Of a DNA stretch of 7,369 bases, positions 1 through 4,694 are shown in pieces. A program made the position numbers and the translations under genes. The number at the start of each line of letters is the position of its first letter. Position 1 is the first letter of the stretch. The notes beneath the pieces are model-generated. The model worked only from the letters and a program-made list of their open reading frames with translations, searched no databases and was not told the DNA's origin. Origin of the DNA: Chloroflexota bacterium (GTDB lineage: Bacteria > Chloroflexota > Dormibacteria > Dormibacterales > Dormibacteraceae); the NCBI GenBank assembly GCA_005880755.1, contig VBGV01000165.1, positions 1 through 7,369 on the forward strand, written 5' to 3'.

Positions 1-143
1 GTCGCGTCGAACTTGGAGATCGACGTCTCCCGGACCATCTGGCACGCAATCTCAGGGTCGAGACCGCCGTTGCCGTTGCTCGCCACCGCGGCCTCGACCT
101 TCTTGGCCGCCTCGATGTACTTCTTACCCCTCTTCTTCGGCAT
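1..143 (-). CDS. rplA: 50S ribosomal protein L1, N-terminal fragment
   Basis: L1 is a large-subunit protein of the mobile stalk next to the ribosomal E site; in many bacteria it also represses its own operon by binding the mRNA. Only the first 47 codons lie in the window, and the gene runs off the left edge. The protein begins MPKKRGKKYIEAAKK and continues to TSISKFDA, matching the start of the L1 family (KRGKKY...AxxLVKxTSxxKFDA). The ATG lies 6 nt after the rplK stop, and a GGTGGAG ribosome binding site (159-153) sits inside the last rplK codons, so the two genes are probably translated together. Identity is secure from the N-terminus plus the rplK-rplA order; the rest of the protein cannot be assessed. 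Confidence 0.95.
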   Translation of the reverse strand, partial: MPKKRGKKYIEAAKKVEAAVASNGNGGLDPEIACQMVRETSISKFDA

Positions 144-149
144 CGGGCT

Positions 150-578
150 CTACTCCACCACCTCGAGGCCCATCGAGCGGGCGGTGCCCTCGATCATCTT
201 CATCGCGGGTTCCGCATCGTATGCGTTGAGGTCCTTGCGCTTCACCTCGACGATCTGCCGCAGCTGCTGGCGCGTCACACGCCCGATCTTCTCGCGGTTC
301 GGCTTGGGCGAACCCTTGTCCACACCCGCCGCCCGCTTCAGCAGCTGGACCGCGGGCGGAGTCTTCAAAACGAACGAGAACGACCGATCCTCGTAGATCG
401 TGATGAGGGCGGGCACCACGTCACCGGCCTGCGGAGCAGTGCGCTCGTTGTAGGCCTTGGTGAACTCCATGATGTTGATGCCGTGCGGGCCCAGCGCCGT
501 GCCGACGGGCGGCGCCGGCGTGGCCTTGCCGGCCTGCAGCTCGAGCTTGAGCACCGCGCGGACCTTCTTCTTACCCAT
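150..578 (-). CDS. rplK: 50S ribosomal protein L11
   Basis: L11 (142 residues, the normal family length) binds the GTPase-associated region of 23S rRNA at the base of the L7/L12 stalk and takes part in factor-dependent GTP hydrolysis and the stringent response. The N-terminal domain shows the hallmark AGKATPAPPVG and ALGPHGINIMEF stretches. The C-terminal RNA-binding domain includes TPPAVQLLKRAAG, the KPNREKIG segment and the closing IEGTARSMGLEV. The ATG start gives the standard MGKKKVRA N-terminus. The site just upstream (ATAGGT directly before ATG) is a poor, too-close Shine-Dalgarno. In most genomes rplK follows nusG closely; here 324 nt separate them, occupied by a tandem repeat whose distal copy ends 12 nt before the start codon. 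Confidence 0.98.
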   Translation of the reverse strand: MGKKKVRAVLKLELQAGKATPAPPVGTALGPHGINIMEFTKAYNERTAPQAGDVVPALITIYEDRSFSFVLKTPPAVQLLKRAAGVDKGSPKPNREKIGRVTRQQLRQIVEVKRKDLNAYDAEPAMKMIEGTARSMGLEVVE

Positions 579-590
579 ACCTATCTATGT

Positions 591-765
591 GCGCGGGTGA
601 GGCAGGCCTCCCCCGCGGGACCCCCTCCGTTGGCAACTACGCCTGGAGGCGTTTGGATGAGGCATAGGAGACGGCCGGAGTAAATCCGGCCTTCCGCCCC
701 ACATTGGGTTCTCATCATTAGTGGACTTTCTCGACCTGCAGGAGGTCGAGCTCGACCGGCGTCTC
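591..765 (-). repeat. Tandem repeat copy A: duplicated nusG tail plus intergenic sequence (rplK-proximal)
   Basis: This 175-bp segment matches 776-950 at all but three bases (636, 638 and 639 against 821, 823 and 824). Read on the minus strand it begins with the last 15 codons of nusG (ETPVELDLLQVEKVH and TAA). It continues through a palindrome-rich intergenic stretch and ends 12 nt before the rplK start. The nusG codons here are a detached fragment with no start of their own. The period is 185 bp with a 10-bp unmatched spacer (766-775). Confidence 0.95.
673..691. repeat. Hairpin in repeat copy A
   Basis: Perfect 7-bp inverted repeat GGCCGGA...TCCGGCC with a GTAAA loop (plus strand). No T-run follows on either strand, so it does not look like an intrinsic terminator. 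It could act as an RNA-stabilising or processing stem between nusG and rplK. Confidence 0.7.
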
Positions 766-775
766 GCGCCCGAGA

Positions 776-950
776 GCGCGGGTGAGGCAGGCCTCCCCCG
801 CGGGACCCCCTCCGTTGGCAGCATCGCCTGGAGGCGTTTGGATGAGGCATAGGAGACGGCCGGAGTAAATCCGGCCTTCCGCCCCACATTGGGTTCTCAT
901 CATTAGTGGACTTTCTCGACCTGCAGGAGGTCGAGCTCGACCGGCGTCTC
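776..950 (-). repeat. Tandem repeat copy B: true nusG 3' end plus intergenic sequence (nusG-proximal)
   Basis: This is the partner of copy A. Positions 903-950 are the real 3' end of nusG (codon 173 to stop) and 776-902 is non-coding. Palindromic pieces occur in the same order in both copies: a 7-bp stem GGCCGGA/TCCGGCC with a 5-nt loop (858-876), a CGCC/GGCG hairpin with a 4-nt loop (825-836), CCCGCGGG (797-804) and GAGGC/GCCTC (784-795). Such density resembles REP-like extragenic elements; whether other copies exist in the genome cannot be judged from the window. Confidence 0.95.
858..876. repeat. Hairpin in repeat copy B, about 26 nt past the nusG stop
   Basis: Same 7-bp GGCCGGA/TCCGGCC stem and 5-nt loop as at 673-691. 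It is the first strong structure the nusG transcript would form after the stop codon. There is no U-tract, so read-through into rplK is expected; a role in mRNA 3'-end protection is possible but unproven. Confidence 0.7.
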
Positions 951-1466
951 CCGGCCGAACATGTTGACCAGCACCTTCAGCTTGCCCTTCTCCGGGTTGA
1001 TCTCGTCGACCTTGCCGTGGAAGTCGGTGAACGGCCCGTCCACCACCCGCACGGACTCGCCGACCTGGAACTCGACCCGGATCTTCGGCGCTTCCTGCTT
1101 CATCTGCTTCTGGATCGCCCGCACCTCTTTCTCTTGCAGAGGCACCGGGCTGTTCGCGGACCCGACGAAGCTCGTCACCCCCGGCGTGTTGCGGACGACG
1201 AACCACGACTCGTTCGACATCTTCATCTTGACCAGGATGTAGCCGGGGAAGATCCGCTTCTGGACATGCCGGCGCTTGCCGTCCTTGATCTCGATCTCGT
1301 CCTCCATCGGGACGAGGACCTGGAGGATTTTGTCCTGCATGTCCATCGACTCGATCCTCTTCTCGAGGTTCTTCTTGACCTTCTCCTCATGCCCCGAGTA
1401 GGCGTGCACGACGTACCACTGGGGTTCGTCATCGGGAGACGGGGGGTGGCTCTTCTCGACTGCCAT
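903..1466 (-). CDS. nusG: Transcription termination/antitermination factor NusG
   Basis: NusG binds RNA polymerase through its N-terminal domain and contacts Rho or ribosomal protein S10 through its C-terminal KOW domain, tuning elongation, pausing and termination. The 187-residue product is of ordinary length. The NGN domain spans about residues 15-122, with WYVVHAYSGHEEKVKKNL, the RRHVQKRIFPGYILVKM core and NTPGVTSFVG. The KOW domain spans about 133-185, with VGESVRVVDGPF, FHGKVDEINPEKGK and the closing VELDLLQVEKV. The ATG overlaps the secE stop by one base (TGATG), and a GGAG lies 7 nt upstream inside secE, so translational coupling is likely. The last 15 codons are present a second time downstream, in repeat copy A. 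Confidence 0.98.
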   Translation of the reverse strand: MAVEKSHPPSPDDEPQWYVVHAYSGHEEKVKKNLEKRIESMDMQDKILQVLVPMEDEIEIKDGKRRHVQKRIFPGYILVKMKMSNESWFVVRNTPGVTSFVGSANSPVPLQEKEVRAIQKQMKQEAPKIRVEFQVGESVRVVDGPFTDFHGKVDEINPEKGKLKVLVNMFGRETPVELDLLQVEKVH

Positions 1467-1705
1467 CAGTGCGCTCCGTTGTTGTAGATGGTCCGCCGGG
1501 CGGCCTCGGCCAGGAAGTAGTCCGCGCCGCCGATGAAGACGCCGAGCACCAGCACGGTGAAGATCACGACCATCGTGTAGCGGTAGAGCTCGGGACCGGT
1601 CGGCCAGACGACCTTGCGGAGCTCGTCGTAGACATCGCGCAGGAACTGGCCGATGCCCGGCTGCTGGGCTGCCGGCTCGTCCCGCCTGCGGGTGGTGACG
1701 GCCAC
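1466..1705 (-). CDS. secE: Preprotein translocase subunit SecE
   Basis: SecE is the small essential membrane subunit that clamps SecY in the SecYEG protein-export channel. From the chosen GTG the product has 79 residues: a basic, Pro/Gln-rich N-terminus, the amphipathic SecE signature (FLRDVYDELRKVVWPTGPEL, about 21-40), and one transmembrane helix (about 45-65, rich in Val, Ile, Leu and Phe). This is the short single-span form common outside enterobacteria. An ATG at 1744 would overlap rpmG by 40 nt. I prefer GTG at 1705 because AAGGAG (1719-1714) sits exactly 8 nt before it and it overlaps the rpmG stop by one base (TAGTG). It is translated between rpmG and nusG, the usual gene order. Confidence 0.95.
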   Translation of the reverse strand: MAVTTRRRDEPAAQQPGIGQFLRDVYDELRKVVWPTGPELYRYTMVVIFTVLVLGVFIGGADYFLAEAARRTIYNNGAH

Positions 1706-1854
1706 TACTTGGTCTCCTTGTGCGGGGTGTGCTTGTGGCACCACTTGCAGTACTTGCTGAGCTCGATCCGGTCCGGATCGTTCTTCTTGTTCTTCAAGGT
1801 GGTGTAGTTGCGCCTTTTGCAGACGCCACAGGCCAGGGTGATGATGTCTTCCAT
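1705..1854 (-). CDS. rpmG: 50S ribosomal protein L33
   Basis: L33 is a small zinc-ribbon protein of the large subunit near the E site. The 49-residue product starts MEDIITLACGVCKRRNY and carries CxxC pairs at residues 9/12 and 36/39 (CGVC and CKWC). It is therefore the zinc-binding (Cys-plus) type rather than the Cys-free paralogue used under zinc shortage. The central TTLKNKKNDPDRIELSKYC is family-typical. Its stop overlaps the secE GTG by one base. It is the first gene of the operon visible here. The site upstream of the ATG (GAAGAG, 6 nt away) is only a moderate ribosome binding site. Confidence 0.95.
   Translation of the reverse strand: MEDIITLACGVCKRRNYTTLKNKKNDPDRIELSKYCKWCHKHTPHKETK
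1714..1719 (-). promoter_or_regulatory. Ribosome binding site of secE
   Basis: AAGGAG, a near-consensus Shine-Dalgarno, ends 8 nt before the GTG at 1705. It lies inside the last rpmG codons and decides the secE start in favour of GTG over the upstream ATG at 1744. Confidence 0.8.
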
Positions 1855-1875
1855 AGTTGTCTCTTCGGTGGGGAG

Positions 1876-1902
1876 AAAGAAAAAAGCCTAGGTTTCCTAG
1901 GC
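1876..1902 (-). terminator. Terminator-like hairpin upstream of rpmG
   Basis: On the minus strand GCCTAGG (1902-1896), a 3-nt AAA loop and CCTAGGC (1892-1886) form a perfect 7-bp stem, followed directly by six T residues (1885-1880), then C and TTT. That is the textbook form of an intrinsic terminator reading toward rpmG. No minus-strand gene lies upstream within the divergent region, so it may be a leader attenuator for the operon, a barrier to antisense transcription out of the dehydrogenase gene, or a relic. Read on the plus strand there is no T-run. Confidence 0.6.
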
Positions 1903-1909
1903 GCTGTCA

Positions 1910-1918
1910 ATAGTAGCA
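1910..1918 (-). promoter_or_regulatory. Possible extended -10 promoter element for rpmG-secE-nusG-rplK-rplA
   Basis: The minus strand reads TGC TACTAT, an extended -10-like motif, with no recognisable -35 at 17 nt. Transcription would begin near 1903, directly before the hairpin at 1902-1886, putting that hairpin at the extreme 5' end of the mRNA. Weak evidence: a motif match in the only non-coding space available upstream of the operon. Confidence 0.3.
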
Positions 1919-1933
1919 GAGGATCTCGCGGAA

Positions 1934-1969
1934 CCGGTCCGGATTGCCCGGTCCCTCCTGTACCGGGCC
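1934..1969 (+). repeat. Three short direct repeats in the divergent intergenic region
   Basis: CCGGTCC at 1934-1940, CCGGTCC at 1948-1954 and CCGGGCC at 1963-1969 are spaced 14 and 15 nt apart, just upstream of the dehydrogenase start and behind the rpmG operon. They could be binding sites for a regulator acting on either transcript, or chance in GC-rich DNA. Confidence 0.35.
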
Positions 1970-1970
1970 A

Positions 1971-1976
1971 TATCAT
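1971..1976 (+). promoter_or_regulatory. Possible -10 element giving a leaderless dehydrogenase transcript
   Basis: TATCAT fits the TANNNT -10 pattern and ends 7 nt before the ATG at 1984, so transcription could start at or next to the first codon. The lack of any Shine-Dalgarno before that ATG agrees with leaderless translation, which is common in high-GC lineages. No clear -35 is visible. Confidence 0.35.
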
Positions 1977-1983
1977 TCGATCG

Positions 1984-3072
1984 ATGCCCGCCACCACGAT
2001 CGCGGTGCTGCACGGCGACCAGACAGGCGAAGAGCTCCTCCGGGAGGCGCTGCGCGTGCTCGAGCCCGGCGTGCTCGGCCTCGACGTCAAGACGCGCGAT
2101 TTCGACCTCTCGCTGGAGGAGCGCCGCCGCACCCGGAACCAGTGCGTCCTCGATGCCGCGGCGGCTCTCAAGCAGCTCGGCTTTGGCATCAAGGCGGCGA
2201 CGATCACGCCCGAGGGTTCCGGCGACGTGGGCAGCCCGAACGCGATCCTTCGCAAGCAGATCGACGGCCGGATCATCGTCCGCACGGGCCGCCGCATCCC
2301 CGGGGTGCGGCCCCTGGCCGGCGTGCACTCGCCGATCTCGGTGATCCGGATGGCGGTCGACGACGCCTACGGCGCGCGGGAGTGGCGCGAGGGCCACGAC
2401 CTCGACGAGTGGGCGTATCGGACGGAAAAGATCAGCCGCCGCACCTGCCGCATCGTGGCCGACTACGCCTTCCGCCACGCCCGGCGCATCGAGGCGAAGG
2501 TCTTTGGGGGCCCGAAGTTCACCGTGAGCCCGGTCTATGAAGGGATGTTCAAGGAGGAGCTCGACGCGGCCGCCGCGCGCCACCCCGACGTCCGCTACGA
2601 CCCGCAGCTGATCGACGCCACGTACGCCCTTCTCCTCGCCACCACCGGCGAGGCGCTGGTCATTCCGGCCTTGAACCGCGACGGCGACACCCTTTCCGAC
2701 CTTGTCATGCAGATGTTCGGCACCATCGCCGGCGCCGAATCGACGCTGCTGGCCTTCGACGAAGCGGGGGCGGTCGAGGTGGCGATGACCGAAGCGCCGC
2801 ACGGCACGGCCCCGGCGCTCCAGGGCAAGAACGTCGCCAACCCGATGGCGATGATCCTTGCCGTGGCCTCTCTGCTCGGCTACATGAAAGGTGAGGACGC
2901 GCGCCGGGCGTCGCGCGCGGTCTACGAGTCGGCGCTGGAGGCGGTATCGGACGGCGTGCGGACGGCTGATCTCGGCGGGCAGGCTTCGACCACCGACTTC
3001 ACGAACGAGGTCATCCGTCGCGTCAAGACCAAAGTCGACGTTTGGAGCGCGCTCGCCGACATCGAGCGGTGA
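1984..3072 (+). CDS. Isocitrate/isopropylmalate dehydrogenase family protein
   Basis: The 362-residue protein has the whole beta-decarboxylating dehydrogenase fold, an NAD(P)-dependent family that oxidises and decarboxylates 2-hydroxy acids such as isocitrate or 3-isopropylmalate. Visible landmarks are substrate-site SPN and LRK (84-91) with R100; probable catalytic Tyr129 and Lys178 by motif spacing; metal-binding Asp211 (LIDA) and Asp235/Asp239 (DGDTLSDL); the cofactor-loop motif HGTAP (273-277) with GKNVANP (281-287); and RTADLGG near the C-terminus (326-332). HGTAP and RTxDLGG point to an isocitrate rather than isopropylmalate dehydrogenase. The N-terminus reads GDQTGEELL where classical members have GDGIGPE, and the usual RENTE motif is replaced by RMAVD (122-126), so the substrate is uncertain. 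ATG 1984 is chosen because the reading frame upstream looks non-coding. No Shine-Dalgarno is seen. The stop overlaps the next gene by 4 nt. Confidence 0.85.
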   Translation: MPATTIAVLHGDQTGEELLREALRVLEPGVLGLDVKTRDFDLSLEERRRTRNQCVLDAAAALKQLGFGIKAATITPEGSGDVGSPNAILRKQIDGRIIVRTGRRIPGVRPLAGVHSPISVIRMAVDDAYGAREWREGHDLDEWAYRTEKISRRTCRIVADYAFRHARRIEAKVFGGPKFTVSPVYEGMFKEELDAAAARHPDVRYDPQLIDATYALLLATTGEALVIPALNRDGDTLSDLVMQMFGTIAGAESTLLAFDEAGAVEVAMTEAPHGTAPALQGKNVANPMAMILAVASLLGYMKGEDARRASRAVYESALEAVSDGVRTADLGGQASTTDFTNEVIRRVKTKVDVWSALADIER

Positions 3073-3647
3073 AATATCTCGCGCTCGGCGATTCGTACAC
3101 CATCGGCACCGGCGCCTCTGACGAGTCACGCAGCTGGCCGTCGATCATCGCGCGACGCCTGAACGCGGAGCTGACGAACCCGGCGGTCAACGGTTACACG
3201 ACGCTCGACCTGATCCGCGACGAGTTGCCTTACCTGGAGCGACTGAGGCCAGAACTCGTTTCGATCTTGATCGGTGTCAACGATCTGGTCCAAGGGCGGC
3301 CGCCGGACCAATACCAGGATTCACTCTCGCGAATCTATGACGCTGTGCTCGATCTCGAGACCCCGCCCCGAGTGGCGGCGATATCGATTCCGACCTGGTC
3401 GTACGTGCCCGCGGCCGCCGACTTCGGCGGCAAAGATCGGGTCGCCACGCTCACCGATGTTTTCAACGCTGTGGCGGAACGGGAGGCGCGGATGCGCAAC
3501 TTCACGTGGGTCGACATCGGCGAAGCAAGCACCTCAGGCATCGGCTCAGCCGGGTGGATCGCGTCCGACGACCTGCACCCGGGCGACGCGCAGTACGCCG
3601 CGTGGGCCGAGGTCATCTGGCCCGCCGTCAGCGCGTTGATGCGGTAG
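3069..3647 (+). CDS. SGNH/GDSL-type hydrolase
   Basis: A small single-domain esterase/lipase-like hydrolase of the SGNH superfamily, 192 residues. Four conserved blocks are present: GDSYTIG with nucleophile Ser9, the oxyanion Gly42 in VNGYTT, IGVND with Asn71, and DDLHP with the Asp167-x-x-His170 pair. Members deacylate esters, including acylated sugars, lysophospholipids and thioesters; the substrate cannot be told. No signal peptide or membrane segment is seen, so it should be cytoplasmic. The start is GTG at 3069, overlapping the dehydrogenase stop as GTGA, which places the GDS motif 7 residues in, as is typical. An upstream ATG at 3042 would overlap by 31 nt and adds an arginine-rich, non-conserved extension. 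The overlap suggests translational coupling with the dehydrogenase. Confidence 0.9.
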   Translation: MKYLALGDSYTIGTGASDESRSWPSIIARRLNAELTNPAVNGYTTLDLIRDELPYLERLRPELVSILIGVNDLVQGRPPDQYQDSLSRIYDAVLDLETPPRVAAISIPTWSYVPAAADFGGKDRVATLTDVFNAVAEREARMRNFTWVDIGEASTSGIGSAGWIASDDLHPGDAQYAAWAEVIWPAVSALMR

Positions 3648-3757
3648 CCCACATCGACTTCATTCCGCACGTCTGACGCCAAACGCACCCTTCAAGGGCA
3701 GTCGATACGCAGGTTTGGCGCCAAACCTTCCTTTCAGGCGACCCGGGAATTGAGCTT
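3648..3757. other. Convergent intergenic region with two related short repeats
   Basis: This stretch separates the 3' ends of the hydrolase and the deacetylase. It holds two imperfect copies of a unit of about 27 bp that share a CGCCAAAC core followed by CC and TTCA (about 3675-3701 and 3718-3744). The first also carries the short inverted repeat CCCTTCAAGGG (3689-3699). No gene is seen. Likely role: termination between convergent genes, possibly from a dispersed repeat. Confidence 0.5.
3711..3728. terminator. Perfect 18-bp palindrome between convergent genes
   Basis: AGGTTTGGCGCCAAACCT is self-complementary over 18 bp, about 64 nt past the hydrolase stop and 30 nt past the deacetylase stop. 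The following TCCTTTC on the plus strand is a poor T-tract, so it is at best a weak bidirectional terminator. A protein-binding palindrome or part of a repeat element is equally possible. Confidence 0.4.
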
Positions 3758-4492
3758 CTAGACCGTGATTCTCTTGAACGACTCGGCGTACTGGTAGCCG
3801 GCCCTCTTGCCGATGTCGCGATGCCGCTTGCGCATGAACTTCTCGAAGTCCCACTCGCGGCCCGGCTTCGAGACCTGGCTCTTGTGCTTCTTCAGCGCAT
3901 CCATCTTTCGATCCAGCGTCGAGGTGACGTCGACGTAGTAGTCGCCCAGCGTCCAGAACGGGATCCACACTTCTTTGACCTCGTGCGGCTCGAACCCCTC
4001 CTTCAGCAGCGAGCGGAAGGCGCGCGGGTTGCGCGAGTCCGGATAGACGGCCGCCATCGTCGCCTCGCCGACCGCCAGGTGGTCGGGGTGCGACCCGCCC
4101 ATCGGCGCATCGAGCACCCTTCCCGGGATGTGCGTGATCACCAGGTCCGGCTTGTACTTGCGGATCATGCGCACGATGTCGCGCCGCAGCTTGAGGTCAG
4201 GCGTCAGGTGCCCGTCTTTGTAGCCGAGAAACTCGACGTTCTTGACTCCGAGGATCTTGGCGGCGGCGCGCTGCTCCTTCTCGCGGATCGCGACCAGCTC
4301 CGCGTCCTTCTGCTTCGGGTCCTCGCCACCCTGCCGGCCGTCGGTGACGATGACGTAGGTGACCTCGGCGCCGCTGTCAGCCAGCCGTGCGATCGAGCCA
4401 CCCGCGCCGAAGTCCGGGTCGTCCGGGTGGGCAGAAACGACCATCACCCGCTGGAACTTGGGGAGCCGGCCGTTGCTGCGGGAGTTCGCCAC
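3758..4492 (-). CDS. PIG-L/LmbE family deacetylase
   Basis: A zinc-dependent N-acetyl-sugar deacetylase-like enzyme, the fold of MshB (mycothiol), BshB (bacillithiol) and PIG-L. From the chosen GTG it has 244 residues. Zinc motif HPDD lies at 22-25 (VVSAHPDDPDFGAGG), TDGRQGG at 50-56, and the second zinc-binding histidine in GGSHPDHLAVGEA (HPDH 135-138); these give the catalytic Asp and the metal His-Asp-His set. The lysine/arginine-rich C-terminus (MRKRHRDIGKRAGY) is typical of LmbE-like members. The start is uncertain: TTG at 4531 extends by 13 residues, GTG at 4492 is used here, and ATG at 4444 would begin right at the first beta strand. None has a good Shine-Dalgarno. It stands alone, converging on the hydrolase, so context does not reveal whether the substrate is a thiol precursor or a glycan. 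Confidence 0.88.
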   Translation of the reverse strand: MANSRSNGRLPKFQRVMVVSAHPDDPDFGAGGSIARLADSGAEVTYVIVTDGRQGGEDPKQKDAELVAIREKEQRAAAKILGVKNVEFLGYKDGHLTPDLKLRRDIVRMIRKYKPDLVITHIPGRVLDAPMGGSHPDHLAVGEATMAAVYPDSRNPRAFRSLLKEGFEPHEVKEVWIPFWTLGDYYVDVTSTLDRKMDALKKHKSQVSKPGREWDFEKFMRKRHRDIGKRAGYQYAESFKRITV

Positions 4493-4694
4493 TTCTAGAA
4501 GACGATAGTGGGTGGAGGCTCGGGCCGGCAACGCCTCGGCGGATCTTCGGCGCCCATGCGGCCCATCTCCGGGTTCAGCTCCTGCGCTGCTCGCTCACGC
4601 ATGCACGATGCGCTCGCTCAGCTGCTCGTCGCTTCACCCGGATCTGGGCCACCTGGATCGCCGAATCTCTCGCCGAGTGTTGCCGTCCGAGCCT
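4493..4694. other. Gap of about 200 nt with no recognisable gene
   Basis: This lies between the stop of the 617-residue protein and the start of the deacetylase, both on the minus strand. It is GC-rich, with short imperfect repeats of GCTCGCTCA around a small CGCAT/ATGCG hairpin (about 4602-4616). No T-tract terminator was found. A TANNNT element (TATCGT, minus strand, about 4507-4502) could serve the deacetylase. Short open frames on the minus strand here resemble no known protein. Confidence 0.4.

Noticed and set aside
581..889. Short minus-strand frames in the nusG-rplK gap as small genes
   Set aside because: They are translations of the 175-bp repeats, Pro/Arg/Gly-rich, and have no ribosome binding site.
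591..950. CRISPR array
   Set aside because: Only two units of 175 bp, one of which contains coding sequence; no short repeats with variable spacers.
718..1206. Minus-strand frame ending in the duplicated nusG tail, as a possible alternative nusG product
   Set aside because: Upstream it reads nusG in the wrong frame and then the non-coding repeat; it only meets the true tail frame by chance of the duplication period. It would need a frameshift with no slippery site seen.
906..1487. Plus-strand open frame opposite nusG
   Set aside because: Leu/Asp/His-rich mirror of a well-conserved gene.
1905..1910. TTGACA (minus strand) as the -35 of the rpmG operon promoter
   Set aside because: At 16-19 nt spacing the -10 position falls in the hairpin and T-tract (GCTTTT), not a TATAAT-like motif; kept only as a coincidence beside the hairpin.
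1855..1983. tRNA gene upstream of rpmG, as found near secE in many genomes
   Set aside because: No cloverleaf, no GTTCGA-type T-arm and no CCA end could be traced on either strand.
1897..3129. Minus-strand open frame of 410 codons opposite the dehydrogenase
   Set aside because: The plus strand carries clear dehydrogenase motifs; the antisense frame is Arg/Ala/Val-rich with none.
4493..4694. Pseudogene or small protein in the gap upstream of the deacetylase
   Set aside because: Short minus-strand frames were read through but none shows a start with a ribosome binding site or similarity to anything recognised.
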